DNA of 64,000 bases from Mauremys mutica (Eukaryota > Chordata > Testudines > Geoemydidae): contig NC_059074.1 of assembly GCF_020497125.1 (NCBI RefSeq), positions 197,852,915 to 197,916,914 on the forward strand, in the 5' to 3' direction. Each line of letters opens with the position of its first letter. Positions within the stretch are counted from its first letter, which is position 1. This document shows positions 22,130 to 35,324 of this stretch, one piece after another. The notes under the pieces were generated by a model, which saw nothing but the letters and a program-made list of their open reading frames with translations, searched no databases and had not been told where the DNA came from. The position numbers and the translations under genes are program-made.

Positions 22130-25100
22130 TTCAGGCTGGGAGGCTGTCTCCTGAAGGCTACATAGACATCTCTGTGCATCATCAGCAGGGTTGGGATCTT
22201 TAGACCTACAGCACAGTCCTCTAGTTGATGGAGTAACTGGTAGAAGGTTGTTATTGTCTATGTGGACCCGCCACTAGAGGAGGATGGAAATGCAACCTTT
22301 GCCAGTGAGTTTCACCACTATCTGCGTGGCCATAAAATAATATGGATTCTCAGAAATAACTGCTTCAGTTCCAGGTTATGGAAAGGAGTGTGCTCTAGTG
22401 GTTACAAACCCTTCTGCCTCTATACCACCTTCTGCTCCTCTCTCTCTTTCAATCTCCTGCCCTTTTCCCCCTGCCTGCTCTCAGTTCCTGAGCCCAGCTC
22501 CACCTTGGCCTACAGCAGCTAAAAGGAGCAATTACAAGGGAAGTCCTGCTGAGGCCTTGCAGTCCCAGGATGGAGCACCGTCAGCCACTCTGTACACGCA
22601 CAGTCTGACCACCATGTAGGAGCTGCGCGTGACTGGAGCATGCTCAGTTCAGATGAAATCTTTGGAGAATTAGCTGCTACATTTTAGCCACTTTACTGAG
22701 CATGTGAAAATCTGAGTTTCTTCAGAGGTTTATAACTTGTCCTACTTTCAGCAATTTTTTTTACAGGAATGGCAAAAGGCATCTGACTGATATGAGGGCA
22801 ACCCCATTGCCAAATTTTAAGTCCTTGCTCCAGAGCATGAAGGTGATAGAACGTCTCAACAAAACTGCTTAAGAAATTAACATGGGAAAAACAATACATT
22901 TTCCCTCAGCTGAGTTCTGGGAAACAGGTGAAGCATTTTAGCTGACACTTTTTTAAAAAGTTGTAAGGAGACCTTTAGCATGAAAAAAATCAGCCCAACT
23001 TGTTCAACTTTGGCAAAGCTTTAGGCAACTGCAAACAGTCTTACAATGGGAAATGTTGGGCAACCTTAACTATAGGCATTATCATCTGTGCAACCTAGAA
23101 CAAATTAAAATTAGTCTTATAAAGTAAAAGAACAAAGTATATATTGGAAGTCATTCTCTGCTTATTTTAATGTCTTCATTTACTTGTTAATTCATAATCC
23201 TCAGTATATTAATTCATTGTAGGCTTCCCATTCATACTGAAGTTCTGCTGTAATAATTATTTTTTTAAAACCAACAGCTCCATTCAAAGCCAACTGGGTC
23301 AACAGAAAGACTCCCACTAACTCCAGTGGAGTTCCTTCAGGTCCCAGAAGAGTATAATCAACCAGTCCACAGCATATTTTAACTCTCTGAAAAACAAATA
23401 ATAAAAAACGTACAGGATTTTTCTTAAATGTTTCAATACTATTTTAACTGCATAGAAATATTTGCTCTGGGGCAGAGATTTTGTATGCCAAAATTCAGAC
23501 AGAATCATTATTTCTGTCTCAGTTATAAAACACTGAAAAATGAAGGAGCATACATCAAGTGTTGTCAAAGCCTTATAGCAACTACAGCAGTAAAGAGCAG
23601 TACAGTACAGCTGTAATAAAGACAGGTCTCAATTTAAAATAGCATTTCTGAAAATTTAGACTTTCACCAAGATACCTGGGGCTAATAATTACAGCGCCAC
23701 AGAGATTACAGAAAATGCACTGACAAAAAAAGTCAATAAAGAGGTTTTTTAGAAGAATCCGTCTGTGGAACAAATGGCTGCAGTTTTCATTCCACAAACC
23801 CACAACTGAAAGAGAGAAAATCTTAAACCAATCCTTAGAATAAATGCTCCCAGTCCCAAAGAACACCCCTTTATTACTTGAGAGTTGCAATTTATTTTGT
23901 GGGCGCTTTACTGCCTTGTAAATGACAAGCAATAAGATAAAACTCAAGTTTACTTAAAATTGTGTCATTTTAACTTTCATTTACAACACCGTACTGCAGT
24001 AACCACCACAATGAAGGATGCTGAAGCCAAAATATCAAGACTTTCCTATCTCCTATGTCTAGGAAAGTCTCATTACAGTGTCATTCAATGATATTACACA
24101 TGGCAAGGGCTGCCTCACTTTATTCTTTTTTTTGTTTCTGAAAATAACTCTTCAAATGGCAATCTCAAGGTGGTATCCAAAACCTACTGCAGAGCTGCAT
24201 GGAGCTAGAAAAAATATCTATCAGGTTTATCATTCTTTTGTCTCTTGCGTGACAGGGATGATAGCTCATTTTTTTCTTCGGCATTAAAAGAACATTCACA
24301 TCACATCAAATTCTGAAGTCATTAGTTAGTATATTCACTTGATCTACATTCATAAAAACAATAACTTAATCACAAGCTTTTAAAATGCCAGTTCAAAAAA
24401 AGAAGTAGGTGCTATTGAACCGCATTATCATTATTCTAACCTACTCTGTATGGTAGTGTTACAAAAGAGGGCGTATCTGTCGGCTCAATATTGCTCCCTC
24501 TAAAGGCAGTGGCAAAATATCTATGGACTTCAGAAGTAGCAGACTTTTGCCATATGCACAGTAAGTTCAAACAAGTATTTATCGCTACTATAAGCATAAC
24601 AGAACTACTGATACGGCAGCAATGAAGCGTTCCCACCAAAACTTACTGACATCCCATCCCTCATAACATGCATGTGTTCTATTGATTTATCTCCCAATTG
24701 CTGCATAATCACGCTGGCCCACCATAGCAGAGTTACAGAGGGGCAGGAATGCTAGCTAGAGCTGGATCATTGAGCACAAGAGTTATGTGCAGCTCTGGTA
24801 CCAAGTATAAAAGTGGCTCGTGTGGTTCTGCACCATGTGGGTTCTCAAACTACTGCATGAGACTGAAATTACCCCCCAGGAAGCTGAAGGATGTGCCCAT
24901 CTGAGACCCAGAGACTGAAGGACACAGGAGGACACAGAGAACAGGGGTTAGGAGAGGTCCTGAAAGCCAAAAAGAGGATAGGGAGAGTGGCAGCAGATGG
25001 ATGGAGCCTGTATAAGAGGAAGAGCAGAGCACAGATTTTTTTTTAATCTCCCTGGAACCTTCCCCTTAAACCTGTAACAATAATAAGATGTGGAGCTGAA

Positions 25101-25910
25101 GTGGACAGGTTTCTTGTGGGTATGGAAATACAAAGGGCTGTAGCCAGTCAGAGCAAAGGGCTCTATGGTTGCCAAGCAGAAGGCAGAGAGAGAGAGAAGA
25201 TTTCAGTAACAACAGCTTGAGGATATGGTGTTAATACTGCCCTGGGCTAAATAAATTCTTTGGCCTGCAGTTTCTCAGTTTATTTACAAGTTATTATCCG
25301 TATACTAAGCCAAACAGGGAGTGCATCCTCAAATTACCATTTAAATGCTGCACAGATTAACAAATTATCTCATTTCAGGGTGCATGTCAACAATATGATA
25401 CTGGCCCCTGACATGAATGTGGACAGCAAGCAGGTGAAATTTCAATCTGATCACTATAAAGAATGAAGATAAGGGTCGGGTGAAAAACTCTTTAAGACAA
25501 ATATAAAATAGATGTCAGCAGGGTCTGAATGAGCTCTCCCCTGATTTCCAGTGACGAGCCTGGGGAGAAAACTTCAGGAACTGACCTTGTTTGCATAGAC
25601 ACACCCACTCTGCCTAGATGTACAGCACGATGGAGCTGCTTTGCCCAAATCATCTTTTATGGCTGGTGTTGGATTGCAAGTCAGTTTGTTATTGGGTGCA
25701 GGGGTAATAAGATGGTATTATCTCTGTTGTGTGAATCAAGGGCAGCAGAACTGTACTTGGCATGCCTTGATTGAGGGCAGTCACCCTCAACTGAACTGCA
25801 CTTGCTAAGCAAGGGGCAAGGGTGGCAAAGGCTAGATGAGAAGGTGTGGAGAGATACTTGTGCCTGGTGGTGTGATCTCTGCCCAAAGAGTCCAAGACAC
25901 CATTTGACCC
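22130..25910. other. No gene recognised
   Basis: 22390-22620 is slightly richer in GC, and 24690-25200 holds a moderately GC-rich block with a TATA-like AGTATAAAAG (24804-24813) that might be an old LTR, though I cannot match it. The remainder is AT-rich. Open frames stay under 125 codons and are unfamiliar. Confidence 0.35.
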
Positions 25911-25919
25911 TTCCCATCT

Positions 25920-26877
25920 CCACTGTTTAACAACAGAGCTGATTGGACTCAACTGGGAATTTTTTGTTACTGAAGTGGAAATCACTGATAACCAGGTCTA
26001 AGTGCTAAACCTTAGACCAGCGGTGGGGCGTCTCCTGGGAAAGAAACTGGCTAGCCTGCTCTAGTAGTGAGGCGCCACCACTAACTGCTGAATTCACGGA
26101 GAGCTGAAATCACTGACCGCTGTGTTAAGTGGTGGGACATCAAAACATCGCAGAGGCTGCAGTAGAACAATGCAGCAGCTGTTGGTGCAGTGGCAGAGCG
26201 ATTGATGACTTAGCAGCAGTGACGGAGTGGATGACAGCGCAGTGGCCAGCAGTGGAGTGAACAACAATGCAACATGCAGTAGCAGAGTGGATGACAGCAC
26301 GGCAGTCAGCGGCAGAGTGGACAATGGTGCTTTAAAAGGCAGCAACACTGAACGGTGCAGCAGCAGTCACTGAGGCATTACTCCACGTTTCACACCTCAC
26401 CCTGGGGTGGGAGGTGAACTCACGAGAAGGCACTTCTGAACTCCGGGTCTTTGCTGATCAAGGACAACAACTGTGAGTGGGGTATAGTGGAGGGAGAGGG
26501 GAGACCATGTTAAAGGAACTTTTGTTTGTTGGACGTTCACACTGCAAGGTGAGACCCTGAGGCAAAAGACACTGCCCAATGTACTCTGCAGTGGGTATTT
26601 TGCTCATGGCCATATGCCTCTGAATCATTCTTGTGGCATTTTGCCAAATTAATGCTGGGTTACTTTCCCCTTTTTATTAAAAGTTTTCTTTTCTACAGCC
26701 TGATTCAGTGCTTGCGAGAGGGGAAATATTGCCTCTTACAAGCGCCCAGGGATGGTGTGTAATTTTCTCAGATTGTTGGGTGGGGCTCAAACTAGTTCTG
26801 TGTTGTATTGTTAAAAGGAACCACTAGATATTGAACCTGGCCCTTGTCACTGCCAACTCCACCTGGAAGAAGGATTA
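25920..26877 (+). mobile_element. LTR-type repeat with internal minisatellite
   Basis: I recognise the sequence as a dispersed turtle LTR-element segment. It holds a GC-richer 5' part, a tandem array (26180-26340), and a T-rich poly-A region TTTTTATTAAAAGTTTTC (26672-26689). It ends in GCCAACTCCACCTGGAAGAAGG. The order of upstream region, ATTAAA signal and U5-like end supports an LTR. The left border is a guess. No adjoining retroelement genes were seen. Confidence 0.5.
26180..26340 (+). repeat. 30-bp minisatellite, about five copies
   Basis: The anchor GAGTG begins at 26225, 26255, 26285 and 26315, exactly 30 apart, and a changed copy (GAGCG) lies at 26196. Units contain 'GATGACAGC' and 'CAGTGGCCAGCAG'-like parts. 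The opposite strand has a short open frame (26094-26348) only because 30 is a multiple of three. Confidence 0.75.
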
Positions 26878-26879
26878 TA

Positions 26880-29460
26880 TAAATGTTTAAAGAATAATGG
26901 TATTTATGACTAATTTTCAAGTAACCAAAATAAAAAACCAACTCCCTATTCGTTAACAATTTCTTTTTGAAAAAAAAAGACACATGTTAACAAGAAATGT
27001 AGTGCTGGAATTTCTAGTTTAATAATTTCCACTAAATTGTTCATTCAGTCATGTTTTACCTACACAAAATACAAACAGGGCAGTGTTTCATTGTTTCAAA
27101 ACTGTGTGGAACCTTTGAGAGATTCAACAAACCCTATGGAACCACCATCAAAGAGAGCGTGGCAAAGAGTTATGTTCCAGATGGATGGCCAAGAGAGAAG
27201 CAGCAGACTGCCTGGATACTAATATATGACAGCAAGTCCATGTGCATTTCCTTAAGTTAAAAAGAAAACCAACTGGGATGTAGAATGGACAGTGAAAGAT
27301 CAAGCCAATCAGGGAGGAAGAAGTAAAATTTCTCTCTCTCTCAAGGACGAAAAGGAAGACTATATACATATTAAGGGCAACCTGCTTTCTTCTTTTTGAG
27401 ACTACAATGAATAGATTCAAATATAATAAAACAGCTGAGCTCTCAGAGAAACGAGGGACGATCGAACATGAAGAAAAATGGCATCACAAACACTGTTCTG
27501 TGTGAAAGAGAATAAATATGAAAGACTAAGAAGAACAGTAAATGGAGGAGAAAGGTAATAAAAATAAGCTTATTTAAACTAGCCATTCTGAATAAGTTAA
27601 CAACGAGAAGGAAAAAGCTGAATACGTGGCCTGACCAGTGACCAAAGAGGAAACACTGGAAAGGAAGCTACAAAAAGAAAGGGCTACTCTCTGGTTTCAT
27701 GGTGAGGGTTCTGGAACAAAATTTTTGTGACTCAGAAAAAGAAAAACTGCCTCCCAGCTGCCACAGCAAATCTAGTGGCCCACGTTATCCTTTGCGTCTA
27801 TCATGGGCAAATCTGAGGCTCTGAAAGTGCTTTCAAGCATTTAGCTTTATAGCACCTGTGGCCACATCCTATCCAACTGATACTTTGGCCCGCCCAAATC
27901 TGAGCCTGAGACTATGTAGGAGACATATTCATTTTAGCTTTATGATATGCCAGTGCCAGCTGTGTGCCTGCTCTGAGTGCTTGCCCATCTGAAACACTAG
28001 GTACGTACTCAGCAAGATAGCCCCTCCTGCTGAAATGTATAGCAAGATGCTAAGCAGCATGTGGAAGGATATCAGAAGCTGGTCTTATACATGCAAAAGT
28101 ATAAAATCTGGAATGTGCTGACCAAAACCTTATCATTTGTAATTTGCCAATCATTAAAATAAAAAAGTCAAATAAAATCAGGGACAATCAAGAAAAAGTT
28201 CTTACACCATCTTTAAATCACCCTATGTCTGAGTACATACAGATTTAAAAACATCCCACTTTATGTTCCACATAATGCTGGCAGCCTAAAAAGTAACAAG
28301 GAAGCTTATCCCAGTATTGTTTGGTGGTTGCCAATCTACATGCTGCAATATTTTAAGTGGCAAAATAGGACAAACAAAGGACAGAAAGACACAACTTTGA
28401 ATTTCCATTAATCTGTGGGATTAAGTCAAAACCTTCAAAATATCATCTAGACTTGTTTAAGAAGTTAAGCAAAAGGAAAGGAAGAAAAAAATAAAACTGA
28501 AACAGAATCCATTCATAATACATAAACTTAATAAGCAGACCGTGACAGTATACAATAAAGGCACAAAATGGATGGCAAATTGTCACTTTAAACTGCCATT
28601 ACACATTTTTTGTATATTTCTAAAACTATCCTTATCAACAAGCTTTCCCAGGATAGTTTAAAAAGCACTTTTTAAAAAAACTGGCAGTGGAACACTACGA
28701 GGATGAAGTAAATGACACAGCTACAGTTTCATCAGGGCAGCACTGGATTCTTTCATTTCACCACTATTTTACTTTTGACCTGTAGTGTATGGCTTCTGTT
28801 ACTAGCAGACCAGGAGCGCAAAACAGCCTAAAAATATCTGTGCAAATGTGATTCTGTGTCTTCTGCTCAACTGCAGAAGTCATTGCACTGTGTCATATGG
28901 AGACTTGAAGTACCTCGGGAATTCAGCACATGCCACTCTCTCAATATGATATGATAGAGTTTGTAACATGCACCTCCTCACTGCTGTTTTACCTCTTTCA
29001 TCTTATAAACCTTTAATGGTCAAAAGGGACAATGAATACATTTCACTGTATCATGCTTAACCTCCTGTTAGGCTGTCAACAGCTTTATGAATTGTGACAG
29101 TTTTACATTTCATTACATTTCTAGTTTTCAAACACTACTAAAAGGAAAATTAGGAGATTGCCTGATATTAAAGGAGACCTTTACAACAAGCAAATATAAT
29201 GTTGTGATTACACTGCTTATAGAGTTCATTTCTCAATAGTTGTGTTTAGCAGTTTGCAGGTAATACAGTCGCAGCTAAATGCTGGTAATAAGAACAGAAA
29301 TTCATCAAGTACTATAGGATATTCCAAAGGCATTTTAAATATGTTCAACTTAGTCAGATTTTCCATGCGAACATCATAATTTTCTGCCTTATTACATTGC
29401 ATAAATGACATTCAGAGTTTTAACATAACACAGAATGTAGAATCACATAACCTAGATATT
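26880..29460. other. AT-rich DNA, no gene recognised
   Basis: It contains simple CTCTCTCTC near 27330, A-runs, and purine-rich DNA 27420-27700. Frames do not exceed 90 codons. Confidence 0.4.
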
Positions 29461-29466
29461 CGCTCA

Positions 29467-29762
29467 GGCCTGGTCTACACTAAGAAGGGGGTTCGAATTA
29501 GGGTACGCAAATTCAGCTACGTGAATAGCGTAGCTGAATTCGAAGTACCCTAATTCGAACAACTCACCCGTCCAGACGCGGCGGGGTCGAACTCCGCGGC
29601 TCCCCCGTCGACTCCGCCAACTCCTTCTGCCGAGGTGGAGTACCGGAGTCGACCGCGGCGCTTCCGGAGTTCGAACTATCGCGTCTAGATCAGACGCAAT
29701 AGTTCGAACTCCAAAAAGTCGAACTCTCCGCGTCGAAGCGGCAGGTAAGTGTAGACGTACCC
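29467..29762. mobile_element. PIF/Harbinger-type MITE, 3-bp duplication TCA
   Basis: The ends GGCCTGGTCTACACT and AGTGTAGACGTACCC are imperfect inverted repeats flanked by TCA (29464-29466 and 29763-29765). The same end type flanked by TTA occurs at 38166 and by TGA at 44697. The interior is CpG-rich, with many TCGAA/TTCGAA motifs and a strong hairpin at 29492-29562. It is 296 bp and non-coding. Confidence 0.75.
29492..29562. repeat. Strong hairpin inside the Harbinger-type MITE
   Basis: GTTCGAATTAGGGTACG on the left pairs with CGAAGTACCCTAATTCGAAC on the right. Continuing inward, AATTCAGCTACG faces CGTAGCTGAATT around a loop of about seven bases (TGAATAG). The arms are about 31 bp with few mismatches. 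Confidence 0.8.
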
Positions 29763-29767
29763 TCAGT

Positions 29768-29850
29768 TAGACCAGTGTAAATCCAGAGTGAAGCCACTGT
29801 CTTCAGCTGATCACTCCAGATTTACTCCAGTGTAACTGACTGCAGAATTT
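29768..29850. repeat. Old dispersed repeat, fold-back type
   Basis: ACCAGTGTAAATCCAGAGTGA and, facing it, TCACTCCAGATTTACTCCAGTGTAA form an imperfect inverted repeat. A related phrase is at 46990-47065. It looks like a worn amniote DNA-element relic. I cannot name the family. Confidence 0.5.
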
Positions 29851-31757
29851 GATTCGCTGTTCAATTTTTCTAAAATATTGTTTACACCTAATCACAAAAT
29901 ACTAACATCTCCATTTGCGATAATCAGGAACTGGATTTCTTTGTACATTACAGAAGAGATTGGTGATCATTTTTGGGAAAGTACAGAACCAACCCAAATC
30001 TTTCATAATCCATTGAAACCAAACATGAAGAACCTTTTCATCGGTTGTGACTGATTCAGGAGGGAATAAAGGCTGATATCTCTGCAAACTGGAACAACTC
30101 CAAGAAAGCCTCTGAGGTGGATATGTTGAAGGTTCACCCCTCATTATGTGAAAAGCAAGAAACATATTGTTTTCCTGACTGCTTCCTACTTGCCATATTG
30201 CCTCCAAATTAAAAACTAGTAGTCAATGGGGACACATTTTTGCCCTTAGCTATACAAGGCACATTCTAACTGCTGCAGCTGATAGAAATAATCCTGGCTG
30301 CAGATGACACACTTGTAATTTTGGCTATTTTGATTGTAAATTTGATTAATGAGTCCTGAATTTAGAAGTGCGTATTCTAAGGATCTGGGTTTTTCAATAG
30401 CCTCACATTACTTAACTGAGACAGAAGTTTAACCATGTTGCTGTTCCCTGGCAACAAAACAAGTACTTATTAGTTTAGGCTTAACAGACAGAAATTATAC
30501 ACCACCAATAATGCCTTGTTTAACCAGAACAATATAAACCTTCCATCACACTATCAGACTAGTAGACTCTAGTGGTTTCAAATCCAAGGAACCACAAAGT
30601 CTAGATAAAAAACGGTGAAAGCAACAAAAAAATATGCAGGTTTAGTGTAAGGTTAAACATAAGCAGTGGCAATTTTCAGGGATTCTACACACAAAACGAA
30701 AAATTTGAATGGCCTGACCAGTATAATGAAAAGGAAATTGCAAATTTCTAATCATCTGTAATATTGTTTTAGCCAGTTCCTTTTATATTTGATAAATGCT
30801 CACCTTCAAGTGATTCAGAGGTGATTATAACCTTAGACTTATGCTGCAGAGGTCAACAACTATTTAAAATGACAGAAAAATAATGAAGAATATCTTACCT
30901 TAATAACTGATTATGATAATATGGTGAAGAAAAGCATGTGTAAATAGAGCCTGGAAGCTAGTTTGAGTATTTTCCTGATTTATTTAATAATATTTTCATG
31001 TGATGTTTTCTTTGGTGTTTGATTCTCACAGACTTCAAAAACACCAGACTCAAGGGTAGAGGTCAGCAATCACCATATCTACTTTAAAAATCTCCATTTA
31101 AATGCAAATGTTGTCCTGTCATCCTGACCTTTAAACAATCTTTTCATAGAATCATAATAGCAAGAGTAAATTTTGTGTCTTGATGTCTATGGAGTACTTA
31201 TTTTGTCATTTAGCTTCATTTTTCTAACATAACCCCTTCTTATGTATATGATTAGTTTTATGTCATTGTATCAGTGTACTTTAGGTCTTCTGGGAGAAAA
31301 GCAGTAATTTTGCTTAAATTTCATTTTATGTGTAGAGTTTAAAAATGAAGCTTTTCTGATAAAACATATTTTCATATATTTTTGTTCCCTAGTATTTGAG
31401 TTATATTCAGATTTTTATGTGATAGCAACAATTATCCTTTCACATCTTTCACTAGAATACTAGGAGTTGATAATGCTGAATTTAAGTTACAATAATCTTC
31501 ACAGTAAGGGCCCTTTCGCAAACAAGGAGACCTTCCTAACGTAAACAGTCACTTTTGGTTCAATGGGAGTGATCTATGTAAGCACTTATGGGGCATTTAT
31601 GCTACTGTATCCCGCACTTCACGGGCCCTACACCTGTTCAGCTACCTATCCCCATTATACGTACTAGTTCCACACCAGGAAAGCAAGCAGGATCATCCAT
31701 GACTGCAGACAAGAGAACAGGATTTTTCCCTAAACTTAAGTATTTACTTTTAAGTTA
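29851..31757. other. AT-rich DNA, no feature recognised
   Basis: No repeat ends, RNA genes or convincing frames (longest 101 codons, minus, 29902-30207, unfamiliar). Confidence 0.4.
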
Positions 31758-31765
31758 CATCCTGT

Positions 31766-32303
31766 CAAAGCCTTGGGTATGGCGAACTGGGGCAACTGCC
31801 CTGGGCCCCGTGCTTTGGGGGACCCTGTGCCTCGTGAGGAGGCAGGCAGGGAGATGAAGTGGGAGGGCAAGCGGGGTGAGGAGGCAAATGGGGAGGAGAG
31901 CGGCAGGCGGGCGGACAGGGGCAAGGATGAGTCCTCCTACCAGAACCTTCCCCTCCCCCAAGTGCCTCCTGCCCACCAGCTGGCCCCGCCAATCAGCGCC
32001 TCCCCCTCCCTCTCAACGCCTACCACCTGCCATGGATCAGATGTTTCGCGGCGTCAGGAGGCGCGCGGGGAGGGGATGGGGGGGTGAACGGGTGCAGCAT
32101 GTTTGGGGGAGAGGGGGGAACTGGGCAGGGAAGATGTGGGGTGGGGGCGGGGCAGGGGTGGGAAGAAGCAGGGCAGGGTGGGGCCTTGGGGGAAAGGGTG
32201 GAGTGGCAGCGGAGCCTGGGTGGACCCGGGGGGTGCACCCCCTGGCAGATTAGAAACTCGGCACCTATGTCCCGGGCCCCGCACCCCGCTAGGGATGGCT
32301 CTG
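31766..32303. mobile_element. GC-rich hAT element with perfect 8-bp duplication
   Basis: CATCCTGT flanks both sides exactly (31758-31765 and 32304-32311). The right end CTAGGGATGGCTCTG complements to CAGAGCCATCCCTAG. The left end CAAAGCCTTGGGTATGG keeps CA.AGCC but is shorter by several bases, so the left terminus is damaged. The 538-bp body is G-rich on the plus strand from 32040 to 32240. Seven overlapping frames on both strands are artefacts. No transposase is present. Confidence 0.88.
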
Positions 32304-32311
32304 CATCCTGT

Positions 32312-35300
32312 CTCTTTTTTTATGAATTCTCTGCACTACTCAAAGCAGAAAATTCTCTATTTTACCTCCAAAGACATCACACATGCAGAACCAAATCAAA
32401 GCCCAGGCAAATGAAATTCAAACTTTCATTAAAAGAGAAGCTAAAGGAATTAAGTTTTATCACTCCATTTCTCTGTAAAGGGGGGTTTACAAGAGCCTCG
32501 ATTTTCATTATAGCACTTATCCTTGCTTGACTAATATTTCTGTTTGTCTGAGTCAAGTAAGTCTAAGGAATTATCAAATTCTGATCTTTCCACAAGACAA
32601 AAAGCACCCAAGTGAGCTAAGTAACTGCTTTGTAGAGATTGTTTGTTGTAGTAATTTTCTGAAAATATTTCATGTTTCTCCTGAATGAAAAATGCTTGAA
32701 TTGCTAATAAAACTTTATTTATTGTTTTCACTTTATAAGCAATCTTATCTACAGATTATGCAAAGCATAGTTTAAGTATTAATGAAACAAATTAACTGTT
32801 TCACAAATCATATGGAGTCTAGAAAGACTTGTGGGGGTAAAGCACATAACATAATGCCTGAAGATTACCAATCACAGCAACTAAAGAATCACAGCATGGT
32901 CAATTCAATTTTCAATGATGCCTCTTTAAGTTCTAATGAACCATGGTACCCTAATGAGAGGTTTCACTGAATCATGGCCAATCAAGCAGAAATTTCATGG
33001 AGACACAAGAAAACTAAGAAGCAGCAGCATGCTAAAAAGAGCTTTTTATAAAAATGCATACAACCTCTGACTACAGGTCACCTTTGAAGCTAACACTGCA
33101 AATAAATTGTAACTTTTTTAGGCAGATGGTTCCCAGAGGTAGCTTTTCCTGTTTATAACCCAGAAATAGTTTCTCTCAAATTGTTAAACACCAGCTTTTT
33201 CTGAAAAAAGATCATTAACTTAAAAAAATAATAATAATAAAGGCTAGGAAATGCTGCTTTCTGATTGGCCAGCAGTTGTGACAATATACTGGCAAAACCT
33301 CATTGCTATGTCCACTATGCTTTACTGAACCCTTAAAGCTATAATAATTGAAATGCACTTCCACAAATAATGGCTGATGAGCAGTGAAAATATAGAAAGT
33401 CCTCACAGAATTGTTAAAAAACAATGGGTGAATAATGGGTAAAATTCCCATTGATTTCAACGGGGCAGAATGTCACCTTATAACTTTCCATTACCTGCAA
33501 AATGGGTTTCTATGAGAGTAGCTCAAATAACTCATACAAATAACTGGACTGACAGGTAGATGGAAAAATCGAAGAAGGAAAGTCCTCTGGTCCAAAAGAG
33601 GAGTGCTTCTTTAACTTTGCCCCAAAGAAAGGGAAAGAATCAGGGGAGGAGGAGGAGGTGTGGATTTGTTTGAACACTCTGTCTCTCTGCATATCCTGAC
33701 AGCAGGGAAGGACAACTCATTTAGAGAGGCACAGAAACATCCAGAAATAGGGTGTGACAATTACTAAATATGTTCAGTGGATGTTTCCAAAGCTGTGTAG
33801 GAAGTTTTCATTGTGAACAATCTGCCAGGCCAAGACCACACGCTCCCCCATACCTTGTGTGCTGGTACCTTGGGATCCTTGGCCATGCAAGGAGCCCCTG
33901 GCACTTGCTGTCAGCACAGCCATAACCCTAAACCCCAATCCTGTACCCACCCCTTAATTTCCAGCAACTATAAAAATAAAAAGTTGAAAAAAACCTTTAA
34001 AATAAAAATTGATATTAATCGTCAAAATTAGAAAAAAATAAAAATTGATTTCTGCCAAGCCTAGTCATACATGATATTGCCTCAAAATACCTCTAAACCT
34101 GTAACACTTCTATTGCACTGGTACCAGGAAAGTGACTTCCCTATCATTCACACACTAACACAACTAGTTAACATCAATTATTAGTGATATAAGAGAAAAA
34201 GAACAGGATGGGCAAAGAGCTACTGGACACTCATAGAAACTTATTTTTACTGGTAGACAACATGTCCTTTTTTGCATTTCCAATAATCCACACTAATCAG
34301 TCAAATAAAGAAAAGAAAAATACAGCTTTTGATTGGATTACTTAATTATAGCCACTAGTCCATGTTACATGAAAGCAGAGTAAGCTGAGGAAGTAATGCC
34401 CACCCTATCTAACTATACATATATTTTAAAGAGGATATACTGCCAGTTGGCTGTCTTACAAATGTTTTGGAGAGGCTCCTCCTTTTTTTTTGTCCCAGGG
34501 GTAGCCTGAGCTACTTGGTTTGATAGGTTTGTACTGACCAGAAACAAGGGACAAACACCTTCTAAAAGGCATGCTTCATAAAAGCTTTGGAATAAGGATG
34601 TGTATGTAGGGAGGGGTACCTCTTAATTAATGTCATCGCTGAAATCTTTCTTTGGAATGCACAGTTCTCAGAACCACTTTGACAGGGTGAAAGGTAATGT
34701 GAAAGGTGAAATTTCTCCTACCTTTCTGACTTCAGGAATTGTAAGAAAACCTACCAAACTTAATGTTAAGAAGAAGAAAGAAAGAAAACACCACACACTA
34801 CCATCCTAAAAGAACAGTGGCCACAGGCTTAAAAGGAGGATGGTAACACACATTTCAGCTCCAGGTTGTGTTTCCAAGACAGACTGATTTAATAGAATTT
34901 AGGCCTCAGTTGCTTGAGAACTTACAGAAAACACCTTGTTAAGAGATGAGATCCCAGAGGGAAGCAGTCACAATAGATCCCCTGAGGCAGAACCCTGACC
35001 CTTTAAAAGAACTAAAACAGATTTTCTCCTTAGTTCACATTTGGAGCACATGAAGAAAAATTAGATATTTGGCATCTAAAGGGAGAAATACCTCTAACAG
35101 GCCCTGTAAGCAGAAGGTTCTGAAAACTATTTCATACTAACCATTCATTCCTTGTCTTCAACAGCTTAGGGGGGGTAAAATGAATGAGTCAAATAGATCC
35201 TGGGTCTTTAGTCCCAACCTCTCACAAGCACCTATGATATTGATAGGATAGCCCCATTTCTCATATGCCAATTCTCAGCCTTCTGTCTTGTGTCTAAGAA

Positions 35301-35316
35301 CACACATGAGGCACAG
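32312..35316. other. AT-rich DNA, no gene recognised
   Basis: Short ATA microsatellite at 33226-33240, AAG/AAAG run at 34769-34789, and a worn amniote relic phrase (ATTGATTTCAACGGGG, 33450-33465). No reading frame above 82 codons. Confidence 0.4.
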
Positions 35317-35324
35317 CAATACAG

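Noticed and set aside
26094..26348. Minus-strand leucine-rich frame with 10-residue repeats
   Set aside because: A 30-bp minisatellite necessarily gives a 10-residue repeat if no stop falls in it. No other sign of coding.
31765..32530. Cluster of frames of 72 to 148 codons in both directions
   Set aside because: Same reason, inside the hAT at 31766-32303. The frame ends follow the element's borders.
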